A stretch of 64,000 nt of DNA, taken from the NCBI GenBank assembly GCA_937773555.1, contig CALJVT010000002.1, positions 1 to 64,000 on the forward strand. The letters run 5' to 3'. The notes beneath the pieces were generated by a model. The model saw only the letters and a program-made list of their open reading frames with translations, had not been told where the DNA came from and did no database searches. This DNA is from an uncultured Pseudomonadales bacterium. GTDB taxonomy: Bacteria > Pseudomonadota > Gammaproteobacteria > Pseudomonadales > Balneatricaceae. Shown here one piece after another: positions 43,206 to 52,099 of this stretch (the stretch's first letter is position 1; the number at the start of each line of letters is the position of its first letter). Made by a program: the position numbers and the translations under genes.

Positions 43206-44051
43206 ATGAATTTCACCGGTACTGAAAAATACGTTGCTACTAAAGACTTACAAATGGCAGTTAACGCTGCGGTCATATTACAGCGTCCTTTGCTGATTAA
43301 AGGAGAGCCTGGTACTGGCAAAACCCTGCTTGCAGAAGAAGTGGCTTCTGCATTAGGCATGCCACTGATGCAATGGCATGTAAAGTCTACCACTAAGGCA
43401 CAACAGGGCCTATACGAATACGATGCCGTATCGCGTTTGCGTGATTCTCAACTGGGCAGCGATCAGGTTCATGATATAGGGAACTACATTAAAAAAGGCA
43501 AGCTATGGCAAGCCTTCGATGCTGATGAGCGTGTGGTGTTGCTGATTGATGAAATAGACAAGGCAGACATTGAGTTTCCAAATGACCTTTTGGTAGAGCT
43601 GGACAAAATGGAATTTCATGTTTATGAAACAGGTGAGAGAGTTCAAGCCAGGCATCGCCCAGTGGTGATTATTACGAGTAACAATGAAAAGGAATTACCA
43701 GACGCCTTTTTACGCCGCTGCTTTTTCCATTATATTAATTTTCCAGACAAGCACACCATGAAAGCCATTGTTGATGTGCACTACCCAGGCATTAGCAAAG
43801 ACCTCGTTGCTGAGGCCATGCAAATGTTTTTTGACGTGCGGGACATCCCTGGGCTCAAAAAGAAACCCTCAACATCTGAATTAATTGATTGGCTTAAGCT
43901 GCTTATGGCGGATGAAATTCCTGAAGATTTATTAGCCAACCGTGACCCAACCAAAGCCATCCCACCACTTTATGGTGCTTTATTAAAAAATGAACAAGAT
44001 GTTCAACTTCTTGAGCGGCTAGCTTTTATGGCCCGCAGGGAGCAGCGTTAA
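43206..44051 (+). CDS. MoxR-type AAA+ ATPase
   Basis: This 281-residue ATPase has Walker A GEPGTGKT at about residues 33-40, Walker B LLIDEID at about 112-118, sensor 1 in VVIITSNNEKELPDAF and an arginine-finger region (RRCFFHYINF). The small size and sequence fall with MoxR/CoxD-type chaperones, which work with VWA-domain partners to assemble metalloenzymes or activate complexes. The next gene encodes such a partner 6 bp downstream. The target is not evident. The GlxA-type regulator is divergent, with 130 bp between. Confidence 0.92.
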   Translation: MNFTGTEKYVATKDLQMAVNAAVILQRPLLIKGEPGTGKTLLAEEVASALGMPLMQWHVKSTTKAQQGLYEYDAVSRLRDSQLGSDQVHDIGNYIKKGKLWQAFDADERVVLLIDEIDKADIEFPNDLLVELDKMEFHVYETGERVQARHRPVVIITSNNEKELPDAFLRRCFFHYINFPDKHTMKAIVDVHYPGISKDLVAEAMQMFFDVRDIPGLKKKPSTSELIDWLKLLMADEIPEDLLANRDPTKAIPPLYGALLKNEQDVQLLERLAFMARREQR

Positions 44052-44057
44052 TTTATT

Positions 44058-45233
44058 ATGTTGGTTAACTTTTTTTACACTCTAAAGCGTGCTGAAATTC
44101 CTGTTTCCATCAAAGAATACTTGATGCTGCTGGAGGCGCTTCAGTGCCATCTTGCGTTCGCAGACATGGACGATTTTTATCACCTTGCCCGTATTTGTTT
44201 AGTTAAAGATGAAGCCAACTTCGACAAATTCGACCGCGTATTTGGCGCTTATTTTAAGCAGTTAGAAAGCTTAGAAGATGTGCTTAACGCCCTCATTCCA
44301 GATGAATGGTTGCGCTCAGAGTTTATGAAGCAGTTAAGTGATGAAGAAAAAGCTAAGATTAAGTCTTTAGGCGGCTTAGAGGAGCTGTTAAACACCTTTA
44401 AGGAACGGCTTAAAGAACAGGAAAAGCGCCACCAAGGCGGCAGTAAGTGGATCGGTACTGGCGGCACGTCGCCATTTGGACACAGCGGCTATCACCCAGA
44501 AGGCATCCGTGTAGGGGGCGACAGCCAAAACAAGAGTGCGGCGAAGGTATGGGAAAAGCGTCAGTTTAAAGACCTTGATGACAGCGTTGTGTTAGGCACG
44601 CGTAACATTAAGGTAGCACTGCGAAAATTACGCCAATTTGCTCGCACTGGCGCCGCTGAAGAACTGGATTTAGACCACACCATTAGTGCTACAGCGAAAA
44701 ATGCAGGCATGTTGGACCTAAAGCTTGTTCCCGAGCGCCACAATGCTGTAAAAGTGTTACTCATGCTCGACGTAGGAGGATCGATGGACCCTTACATCCA
44801 GGTGTGCGAAGAATTATTTGCTGCTTGCCGAACGGAGTTTAAGCATTTAGAGCAATTTTACTTTCATAACTTTGTCTATGAAAGCCTTTGGCGCAACAAT
44901 ATGCGCAGACAAAACGAAAGAACATCTATATACGACATCATTCATACCTATGGGCGGGATTACAGAGTTATTTTTGTGGGTGATGCGTCTATGTCACCCT
45001 ATGAAATTAGCAGCCCTTACGGTAGTGTAGAACACATGAACCCCGAACCTGGACACGCGTGGATGCAACGCCTTACCACCCATTTTGACAAGGTGGCATG
45101 GCTTAACCCCGTTGCAGAGGACCATTGGCGCTACACTCAATCTATCGGCCTTACGCATCAACTAATGAATGATAGAATGTACCCTATGACGCTAAATGGC
45201 CTTAGTGATGCTATCAAGGCGCTAGCAAAGTGA
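44058..45233 (+). CDS. VWA-domain CoxE-like partner of MoxR
   Basis: This 391-residue cytoplasmic protein (CoxE-like) has a helical N-terminal region (about 1-120), a Gly-rich linker (about 125-160), and a VWA domain (about 220-390) with a MIDAS motif LMLDVGGSM (Asp238-x-Gly-x-Ser242), a downstream aspartate in IFVGDASM, and a conserved WLNP end. CoxE proteins act with MoxR ATPases to insert metal or mature oxidoreductases. It has no signal peptide and starts 6 bp after moxR. The next gene's GTG start overlaps its stop (GTGA). Confidence 0.88.
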   Translation: MLVNFFYTLKRAEIPVSIKEYLMLLEALQCHLAFADMDDFYHLARICLVKDEANFDKFDRVFGAYFKQLESLEDVLNALIPDEWLRSEFMKQLSDEEKAKIKSLGGLEELLNTFKERLKEQEKRHQGGSKWIGTGGTSPFGHSGYHPEGIRVGGDSQNKSAAKVWEKRQFKDLDDSVVLGTRNIKVALRKLRQFARTGAAEELDLDHTISATAKNAGMLDLKLVPERHNAVKVLLMLDVGGSMDPYIQVCEELFAACRTEFKHLEQFYFHNFVYESLWRNNMRRQNERTSIYDIIHTYGRDYRVIFVGDASMSPYEISSPYGSVEHMNPEPGHAWMQRLTTHFDKVAWLNPVAEDHWRYTQSIGLTHQLMNDRMYPMTLNGLSDAIKALAK

Positions 45234-46327
45234 CCTACCCCTCAAGCGACAACCCCATCATCTGCACCTGCTTTGATATTCACCAAAATGCCGTTGAAGC
45301 AGCCATTACACAGGGCCACGATGACTTTCGTAAATTACGCGAGGTGCTTGGAGTAGCTGGGGATTGTGGCAATTGCCACAGGCCTATTAACAAACTACTT
45401 AAAGCCCACCGCATTATGAATGCACCCACCAAGGAGACTCCTTTGAGACGCAGATTTCCCATGCCATGGCAACATATGAGCGCTGCAAAATTAGAGCAGG
45501 AATACTCTCCAAGCTCGTGTGTTGATGACATTATGGTGTATCTCAATGATTACACCAACTACTCTAAAGAGGCTCAAAATAATCTGAGTTATCAAAGTAA
45601 CCTTGCCTATAGTGACACTATGGGTGAAGTGCTCGATTACTTTCCTGCTGCAACTGGCGGGCCTTTGGTGGTTTATATTCATGGCGGCTATTGGCAAAAA
45701 TTGAGCAAGGATGATTCTTGCGTGATGGCCCCAGGCGCACTAGAACAAGGTATAAATTTAGCAGTAATTGATTATACCCTTGCACCAGAAGCCACTGTTA
45801 ATCACATGATTGCCCAGTGCTGCCGGGCCATAGCATGGCTTATTGCACAGAGTCAGAAGCTTGGCTTTGATTGCAGCAAAGTCATTATTGCAGGCAGCTC
45901 GGCAGGTGGGCACTTGTGCGCTTCAGTGTTGCAAGCTGCTCAACAAAGCCTGCATGGCCTTAGCCCACAAGCCATCTCTGGGGCAGTGTTACTCAGTGGC
46001 GTGTATGACCTTCGCCCTTTAGTTAATACCTACATCAACGAACCATTAAACCTGACGAACCAAAGTGCAACAGAACTAAGCCCTGGCCTGTATAGCAACC
46101 AAGGATTGCCACCTTGCATCCTTGCCTACGGCAGCAACGAAACCCAAGAGTTTAAGCGCCAAAGCGAAGAGTACCACCAGCAATTACTGAGCGATGGCGT
46201 AAAAAGCCAGTGCTTTGAAGTGGCAGGCCGCAATCATTTTGACATTGTGTTTGACCTGGCCATTGCAAGTGCTAGCGTTAATCAACATCTTCATCATTTA
46301 ATAACTCAACTTAACACGCAAGATTAG
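45230..46327 (+). CDS. Bfd-like [2Fe-2S] domain fused to formamidase-type hydrolase
   Basis: This 365-residue protein joins two domains in one uninterrupted frame. The N-terminal part (about residues 9-65) resembles bacterioferritin-associated ferredoxin: Cys12-x-Cys14 and Cys46-x2-Cys49 have 31 residues between the pairs, the same spacing as in E. coli Bfd. The C-terminal part (about 80-360) is an alpha/beta hydrolase close to kynurenine formamidase, with the oxyanion motif HGGYW (151-155), nucleophile GSSAG (Ser224) and a late His in AGRNHFD. It starts with GTG overlapping the VWA stop, so translation is coupled. A kynurenine-formamidase role would give kynurenine from tryptophan; the iron-sulfur domain suggests redox control or a partner. 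Function is inference. Confidence 0.82.
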   Translation: MTYPSSDNPIICTCFDIHQNAVEAAITQGHDDFRKLREVLGVAGDCGNCHRPINKLLKAHRIMNAPTKETPLRRRFPMPWQHMSAAKLEQEYSPSSCVDDIMVYLNDYTNYSKEAQNNLSYQSNLAYSDTMGEVLDYFPAATGGPLVVYIHGGYWQKLSKDDSCVMAPGALEQGINLAVIDYTLAPEATVNHMIAQCCRAIAWLIAQSQKLGFDCSKVIIAGSSAGGHLCASVLQAAQQSLHGLSPQAISGAVLLSGVYDLRPLVNTYINEPLNLTNQSATELSPGLYSNQGLPPCILAYGSNETQEFKRQSEEYHQQLLSDGVKSQCFEVAGRNHFDIVFDLAIASASVNQHLHHLITQLNTQD

Positions 46328-47560
46328 CCCCTGGGTGCCATCCAGAGATGCATAGGCAGTATTATTTTTTGCAGCAATCACGCTGTAGCTTAGGCTGCTT
46401 TGCCATAAATCTGTGGGTTCCCATGCAATTGACCCAGTAAGCGCCCGCAGTGCAGCGTTAGGGGTGCCAACATGAGTGAGAGACCAGCTGTATTGATCAT
46501 TATTAAAGTGATCATTCACACCTAAAGTATAGGTTAAATCTGTTCGATTACTCGCTACTGGCGCTGCCGCAGGGGTGATGTAGCTGGCTTTATAATTAAG
46601 CCAATGCTGCGCTGTTAAATTAGCATTCCACTGCCTATCACCATGATTGAGCTCTATACCAACAGCAGTATCTATACGGTTATCTGACGTTAGGCCAGTG
46701 TAGCCCAGGTTATGCTCTAAGCCCCGTTTGTAGGCAAGGTCAAATTTAATCAAGTCATCATCGATGGCTTTATTCCAGCTGTAACCAATCAATTGGTAGG
46801 GTTTTGCCGACGCTGTCGTTGTGGCTAAGTTAAGTACTGGGCTATTGGGTACCATTCGCCCTGCATAAATAGCCCAATCACTACCTGCCCCTGTATAACC
46901 ATACTTAGCACCCCACTCTTTGGCTACACTAGTGGTTAACCGTATACCAGGCAGTGGAGTTACACTTGGATCTAAACCCACAAACCAAGAAGCTCGCGCT
47001 GATGGCATATAATAACGACCGCTTACCAGCCATTGTGGCGTTAATGACATGACACTACTGGTGAGGCTGGGTGCTGGGTTTATCACATCCAACACCCCAG
47101 CCCCTTCTACTTCACCCCAGCTGAGTATATAGCTGCCCAGCTTAACACTGGTTTCGGCCAAGCTGTAATGTAGTACTAGCCTCTCAATTCCCAGTAGACT
47201 AAAGTCACCTTTGACAGGTTTTTGGGTATCACCTTGCCAATACTGTGTGGCCTTTAGTTCTAGTTCTGCATAGATTAAGAGGCCCAGTGGTGCCTCACTT
47301 GATAAGCGTAAATCTGTATAGTGGTCGGTGCGTTTAAAGCCAGCTTTGGGGTTAACTGCCAAGGTGTATTCAACACTTAACTGCACAGGTTTATCTGTTG
47401 TTAGATTAACGCTGCTTGCCAAGAAAGTCTCATCAGTAAATAAATAATCACTAGCGTCAACATCTTCACTCAGCAGATCATCACTGGCATAAGCTGGCAT
47501 ACCAGCAAACAAGGCCATAACCCACCAGACCAATAGCTTTTTAACCCCTTTAACAGCCAT
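46298..47560 (-). CDS. DUF1302-like outer-membrane beta-barrel protein
   Basis: This 420-residue secreted protein has a signal peptide (about residues 1-26, ending YASDD) and then alternating polar and hydrophobic strands to the end, with an aromatic C-terminus (VKLSY) typical of outer-membrane barrels. The YILSWGEVEGAGVLDVINPAP block (about 150-170) matches the WGE...DVINP motif of DUF1302-type proteins found with RND exporters. It lies 2 bp after the LolA-like gene. It could form the outer pore or receptor of the RND system. Its last 30 bp overlap the 3' end of the convergent Bfd-fusion gene. Confidence 0.8.
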   Translation of the reverse strand: MAVKGVKKLLVWWVMALFAGMPAYASDDLLSEDVDASDYLFTDETFLASSVNLTTDKPVQLSVEYTLAVNPKAGFKRTDHYTDLRLSSEAPLGLLIYAELELKATQYWQGDTQKPVKGDFSLLGIERLVLHYSLAETSVKLGSYILSWGEVEGAGVLDVINPAPSLTSSVMSLTPQWLVSGRYYMPSARASWFVGLDPSVTPLPGIRLTTSVAKEWGAKYGYTGAGSDWAIYAGRMVPNSPVLNLATTTASAKPYQLIGYSWNKAIDDDLIKFDLAYKRGLEHNLGYTGLTSDNRIDTAVGIELNHGDRQWNANLTAQHWLNYKASYITPAAAPVASNRTDLTYTLGVNDHFNNDQYSWSLTHVGTPNAALRALTGSIAWEPTDLWQSSLSYSVIAAKNNTAYASLDGTQGLILRVKLSY

Positions 47561-47562
47561 AT

Positions 47563-48447
47563 TTATTGCGCCTGCTGCCTAAGTTTTTGCAAGTGCTTTT
47601 GCCTAAACACTTGGTCAGTGAGCGCGCGCTGGGTTAAAAACCGCTCATCAATATTAAGCCCAAAGCTTATCGCTTTTATGTTCATGTTAGTTAAGCGTTG
47701 GCTTACTAAATTTTTGAAAGTGATGCTTCTTGCTAACCAAATGCCATTAATCTGCTCAACCTTAGCCACCGATACTTGCTTAATGGCATTACCGTACTTG
47801 TCAAACATTTGCATTTTTAGGCTTAAAAACCGCTCAGTATCAATCCACGTTCTTACTTTGCCATAACGGGTGTGTTCTAAACGTTGGCGGGTAGGCACAG
47901 ATTCAATCACTGCAACAGGACGGCCTTTATAGCGTCCCCGCTGCAAAATTTTATACGTATAATCGTCTAATTTGCCCGTTTCTTGGTCTTCAGTACTTAT
48001 TTCTGAACCAAACAGGCTAGTGGGTTCAGTCTGCTCATTATTGTTGCCAGAAGCGATGCGCTTTACCTTACCCAATGCCGACAAATACAGCCAAGTTTCA
48101 TTATCTTTACTACTTGCATCGTAGGTATAGGTCAACATACCAATGCCCCTTTCACTAGCAGGTTCCAGCAGGATAGCGATGGATTTACTATCTTTATTGT
48201 TGGCACCTGTATTAATTTGGGCACTTTCTAATAGTTTAATGCGAGGTTTTTCTACACACTTAAGTTTGCCATTTTTAGTACCATATTTGCAGCTTGTAAG
48301 CTGTATTAGGTTGAACGATGAATCATTGGTTTGTAATTGGTTTTTATCCATTTTTTGTACCAACTGTTGGCCTGTCAATTCTGCTTGGGCAGAGCTTATG
48401 ACCAAAAAACCAAGGGCAAGGCGTATTATTTTGTTAAGCAATCGCAT
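47563..48447 (-). CDS. LolA-like outer-membrane lipoprotein-sorting protein
   Basis: This 294-residue periplasmic protein has a signal peptide (about 1-22, ending SSAQA) and the LolA/YdiU-type domain that accompanies RND exporters: LVQKMDKNQLQTNDSSFNLI, DNETWLYLSALGKVKRIASG and WLARSITFKNL are the recurrent blocks of this family, annotated as outer-membrane lipoprotein-sorting proteins. A Cys pair in SCKYGTKNGKLKC is present near the N-terminus. It should carry a hydrophobic molecule between the RND protein and the outer membrane. Its ATG overlaps the RND stop by 1 bp (TAATG). Confidence 0.85.
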   Translation of the reverse strand: MRLLNKIIRLALGFLVISSAQAELTGQQLVQKMDKNQLQTNDSSFNLIQLTSCKYGTKNGKLKCVEKPRIKLLESAQINTGANNKDSKSIAILLEPASERGIGMLTYTYDASSKDNETWLYLSALGKVKRIASGNNNEQTEPTSLFGSEISTEDQETGKLDDYTYKILQRGRYKGRPVAVIESVPTRQRLEHTRYGKVRTWIDTERFLSLKMQMFDKYGNAIKQVSVAKVEQINGIWLARSITFKNLVSQRLTNMNIKAISFGLNIDERFLTQRALTDQVFRQKHLQKLRQQAQ

Positions 48448-51155
48448 TATTTAGTGCCTTTAAATTGTAGATTATCTGTAACATTCTGTTGACCAAATTT
48501 GGGTTTAAACACCATGATTAAAGCAGGGAAAAATAATAAGTCGCAAAATAAAGCCACAAAAATAGCTAACGACCCAAATGCGCCCACTTTGGCAAGGCCC
48601 AAGTAATTACTAAAGCTAAGCATAAAAAAGCCACAGCCCAGCACTAGGCTGGTAAAGGTTACAGCTTGGCCTACTTCTTTAATGGTATCTACTAAAGCCA
48701 AGCGCATATCACTATGCTTAGCCAATGCCATACGATAGTGGGTGATAAAGTGAATGGTATCGTCTACAGCAATACCTATAATCAGTGGCGCAATCATTAA
48801 GGTGTCGGTGTCTAAAGGTATTCCCATCAACCCCATAAGACCAAAAGCTAAAGTGGCAGGTATCATATTTGGAATAATAGACATAAGGCCTGCTTGAACT
48901 GACCCTAAGGTAAGCACTAACAAACCCGAAATGATAACCATAGCTAGGGCTAAGCTTTTGAACTGATTATTGCTCATATCATCCATGAGTCTCATCATCA
49001 TTGCCAAGGTGCCCGTAACGTGAACATCCATGTTAGGGTATTGTTTTTTGTGAGCCACAAAGGCTTTCTCGATATCAATCTGCACCAGTTCAAAAAATTC
49101 TGCATACTCGCTAGAACCTGCGTTTCGAAGTTGCACACTGATGTGGCTCTGACTGTAATCATCATTCACCAGAGCGCGCCGCTCATCTGGGTTTGAGCTA
49201 TTAAAGAGATACAGTAACTGAGACACTGCAAGGTTGTCATTAGGAATAGTTTTGTAACCATCACTACCATCTTGCATGATGGCATGAGTATCTTTGACCA
49301 AGTCGGCTAAAGAGTGAGTACGAATAATATGTTGGCTGTATTTTTTTTCTATTTCCCGTTGAAGACGATCCATAGTCTGTAATACGTCAGCTTGAATTAA
49401 GGCATCAGACTGCTGCATATCGACCAAAATCTCTAAGCTGCCCGTACCCATCATATGCTCATCAACTACTGTATAGGCAGTTCGTAATGGTGAGCCTTCA
49501 CGATACAGCTCAGCAATATTCGAATCTACCTTCACCTGAGTTGCACCATACAAACACACCGCAAATAAACCCACAAAAGCAAAATTAATTGTGTGTTTGT
49601 ATTGTTCCACAAAAGCTGGAATTTTATCCAACAGATCTTGCAACCAAATGCCACTTAGCAACCACTGCAAGCCACTGCGATGCACAACAAAACGCATTGG
49701 CCATAGCAATAACCAAGTTAACTTAAGCAACTTAGTGATAGGCCACGCAAGGTAAGACAGCCAAAGTAGCCAACCATGTTTTGGGGCAAATGACTTTTCT
49801 TTGGGCATGGGGTGCCATAAATCCATTAAGGCCGGTAATAGAAAAATAGTATATAAAAACGCTAAAAAAACACCAGCAGCAGAAGTGACACCAAACATCA
49901 CAAACTGCGCCATTCCTGTAATAGTTAATGCCCCCATGCCCGCCATGGTGGTAATGGTAGTAAGTAATATAGGTAACCCAGTTTTGCCATAAGCTTTTGA
50001 TAGGGCAAGCTCATGGTCATGGCCATGTCGCCTAAAATACACATAGCTACTCATAACGTGCACGCAATCTGCCACGCCCACAGCAACAATCAACATCACT
50101 GTTAAACTAATTAGTGTGCTAGATTCTAAGCCTAACCATCCTAAGGTGCCTACAACGAACAAGGCACTAATACCGATAGCAATTTGTGGCCATAAGACCG
50201 CACTGGCAGAGTGAAACAATGTCCACAATAAAACATTAATTACCAGCACCATGCCCAATAGCAAAACCCCTGCTTGCATCAAGTCATCTACTGCAAGCTC
50301 AACCATGGAGGCATTGCCAATGGGGTAAAAATTAAACTGTTGTGCAAATTCTGGCTGTTTGTATAGCCGACTCACTGCCTCCATAAAGGAAAGGTAAAGC
50401 CCCGAGTCCATATCTTCAAACCGCACACTAGTTTGCCTGGCTGTGGCGTCAAAGTTAATAGAAAACTCGTCATCAAAATTTCCCACCAGGTCAAATTCGT
50501 CATCTGCCATTAAATTAATAGAGGGAGTTCCAAGGCTTTGAGCAACTGGAATTGCACCAAAATCTGTGGTCACCATAATAGCGCCATAACGATAGTTTTT
50601 AGAGAACAAAAACAATGGCAGATTGCTTTGAGCCATGGCAATGGCCTTAACCTGCTCAGCTTCGGCTTCTGCCATAGCCAAATTTTGGATTAATCTGGGT
50701 GAACTTAAGGTATCTCCCTCATTCACTTGAATGCGAACATTAGTGAGTGATTGAACTCTCTTTATATGATCCAGCTCAGTGGCTAACTCAGGAGTAATGC
50801 CAGCTGCATCTAAGGTGCCTTGGGGGATGTCCTGCCTATTACTTAGGCTGCGTGTGAGTTGGTCGACCAAACGTAACGAAGCCGCAGAGAAAACGTCTCC
50901 ATCTTTAGCTTCATACACAATAAATAGTCCATCATCACTACCAAATTGATCACGGAATTCATCCAGACTTTGCAATACTGGATCGTCTTCGTTAAACCAT
51001 GAGTCCACCGTGACATCAATAACAAACTTAGTACTGCCAAACGCCATAAATAGGGTGGTGACTAGGGCAAAAATAATGATGCTCCAACGCCAAGGCCTCA
51101 GCCTGTCTGGTAGACGTTCAAAATAGTCACTTGTGGCTAACAAAATATTTTTCAA
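48447..51155 (-). CDS. RND/MMPL-superfamily exporter
   Basis: The product is a 902-residue inner-membrane transporter of the RND/MMPL type, with two repeats of one helix, a large periplasmic loop and a five-helix block. The second-repeat motif GIAVDDTIHFITHY (near residue 810) and the analogous first-repeat VGVADCVHVMSSY are the GxxxD-type helix-4 motifs of this superfamily. It likely exports lipids or hydrophobic compounds, with the LolA-like and DUF1302-like partners. The TTG at 51155 is placed 5 bases after a GGAG site; a longer frame to 51212 has no such site. It is divergent from the short TPR lipoprotein. Confidence 0.88.
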   Translation of the reverse strand: MKNILLATSDYFERLPDRLRPWRWSIIIFALVTTLFMAFGSTKFVIDVTVDSWFNEDDPVLQSLDEFRDQFGSDDGLFIVYEAKDGDVFSAASLRLVDQLTRSLSNRQDIPQGTLDAAGITPELATELDHIKRVQSLTNVRIQVNEGDTLSSPRLIQNLAMAEAEAEQVKAIAMAQSNLPLFLFSKNYRYGAIMVTTDFGAIPVAQSLGTPSINLMADDEFDLVGNFDDEFSINFDATARQTSVRFEDMDSGLYLSFMEAVSRLYKQPEFAQQFNFYPIGNASMVELAVDDLMQAGVLLLGMVLVINVLLWTLFHSASAVLWPQIAIGISALFVVGTLGWLGLESSTLISLTVMLIVAVGVADCVHVMSSYVYFRRHGHDHELALSKAYGKTGLPILLTTITTMAGMGALTITGMAQFVMFGVTSAAGVFLAFLYTIFLLPALMDLWHPMPKEKSFAPKHGWLLWLSYLAWPITKLLKLTWLLLWPMRFVVHRSGLQWLLSGIWLQDLLDKIPAFVEQYKHTINFAFVGLFAVCLYGATQVKVDSNIAELYREGSPLRTAYTVVDEHMMGTGSLEILVDMQQSDALIQADVLQTMDRLQREIEKKYSQHIIRTHSLADLVKDTHAIMQDGSDGYKTIPNDNLAVSQLLYLFNSSNPDERRALVNDDYSQSHISVQLRNAGSSEYAEFFELVQIDIEKAFVAHKKQYPNMDVHVTGTLAMMMRLMDDMSNNQFKSLALAMVIISGLLVLTLGSVQAGLMSIIPNMIPATLAFGLMGLMGIPLDTDTLMIAPLIIGIAVDDTIHFITHYRMALAKHSDMRLALVDTIKEVGQAVTFTSLVLGCGFFMLSFSNYLGLAKVGAFGSLAIFVALFCDLLFFPALIMVFKPKFGQQNVTDNLQFKGTK

Positions 51156-51237
51156 ATAAACTCCAAATAATACATCAGATTTAAGTATATAAATTTTATC
51201 AAAAGCAAACAATGTGTAACTTTTGTACTAGGCTTTA

Positions 51238-51501
51238 ATGATGACAAAAGGGAATTTACTAATCAGTGTTTTTATGGCCCTGACATGGCTCAGCGGGTGT
51301 AGTTTTGATGCCAAAATTAAGCCAAAACAACAGCAATTAGCTGCCAATATCTATGCCCAGTTGGCGTTGGGTTACATGGAAAGTGGGCACCTCACACTGG
51401 CTGAGCAACGTTTAAATAAAGCTATAGCATTGATGCCCAACGGACAGCTTACCCTTAGAGCCACAAAGCAATGGCAGTTGATGCAATTAACTCGGCCCTA
51501 G
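51238..51501 (+). CDS. Short TPR-type lipoprotein
   Basis: This 87-residue protein has a signal peptide ending in the lipobox LSGC (Cys at about residue 21), then a single TPR-like unit (AQLALGYMESGHLTLAEQRLNKAI and ALMP), resembling the start of PilF-type pilus lipoproteins, but truncated relative to them. It begins with a double ATG after the AT-rich divergent promoter shared with the RND operon. It may be a separate adaptor, or the short remainder of a longer TPR protein. I see no disrupted downstream continuation. Confidence 0.7.
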   Translation: MMTKGNLLISVFMALTWLSGCSFDAKIKPKQQQLAANIYAQLALGYMESGHLTLAEQRLNKAIALMPNGQLTLRATKQWQLMQLTRP

Positions 51502-51609
51502 GTAGGGATAATAACGGTAATAGAAAGGTAAAATGCTGTTTTCATAGTCTGGCTTGGTTATACTTGTAGGGTGTATCGTTAAATTGATCTGTTAAAAGGA
51601 CATTACGCC

Positions 51610-52056
51610 ATGGTGAATCAATCTGTTAAAGCCGCAAGTTTAGTGCTTGGGCTGGTAATTATAAGTGCTTGCAGCTTACCTGCTACCACTATACCAAGCA
51701 CTGACGGTGCAACTTTAGCCGGTAATAGCCCGGCAGTTGCTAATTCGTATGCCGACATCCCTATTTCTGCTAATGATCAATTAGCTGTGGACAAGTCTTT
51801 GCTACTGAATACTGGGGAACAATGGATTGGCCGCGCTGTGTTGAAATCTAAGTTAGATACGGTACAGGCTTTTGAGTATTATATGGCTAACATGCCTAGC
51901 CAAGGCTGGATTAATATCACGTCTGTTCAGTCTGAAACATCAGTGCTTACTTACGAAAAAGGCAACCGTGTGGCCACGATTCAAATTAAACGAGGTACTT
52001 TGAGCGGCAGCCAAATTTCAGTGACTGTTTCACCTCGGGACGCTACTGCTCAGTAA
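51610..52056 (+). CDS. Hypothetical lipoprotein (148 aa)
   Basis: The N-terminus is a lipoprotein signal peptide with lipobox ISAC (Cys at about residue 21), followed by a Thr/Pro/Ala-rich linker (about 22-55). The C-terminal domain (about 60-148) includes LKSKLDTVQAFEYYMANMPSQG and a strand-rich end with VATIQIKRG and ISVTVSPRD. I do not recognise the family. It has an AAAGGA ribosome site, and it is convergent with glpK, with a terminator hairpin between the two. The outer membrane is its likely location. Confidence 0.72.
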   Translation: MVNQSVKAASLVLGLVIISACSLPATTIPSTDGATLAGNSPAVANSYADIPISANDQLAVDKSLLLNTGEQWIGRAVLKSKLDTVQAFEYYMANMPSQGWINITSVQSETSVLTYEKGNRVATIQIKRGTLSGSQISVTVSPRDATAQ

Positions 52057-52076
52057 ATCAATAAAACAAAAAGATT

Positions 52077-52098
52077 ACGTGCGCTATCTAGCGCACGT
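52077..52098 (-). terminator. Intrinsic terminator of glpK
   Basis: ACGTGCGCTA and TAGCGCACGT form an inverted repeat just after the glpK stop. On the minus strand it is followed by AATCTTTTTGTTTT, a good T-tract. The hairpin can also fold on the plus strand after the lipoprotein gene, but there is no T-run on that side. Confidence 0.8.
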
Positions 52099-52099
52099 A

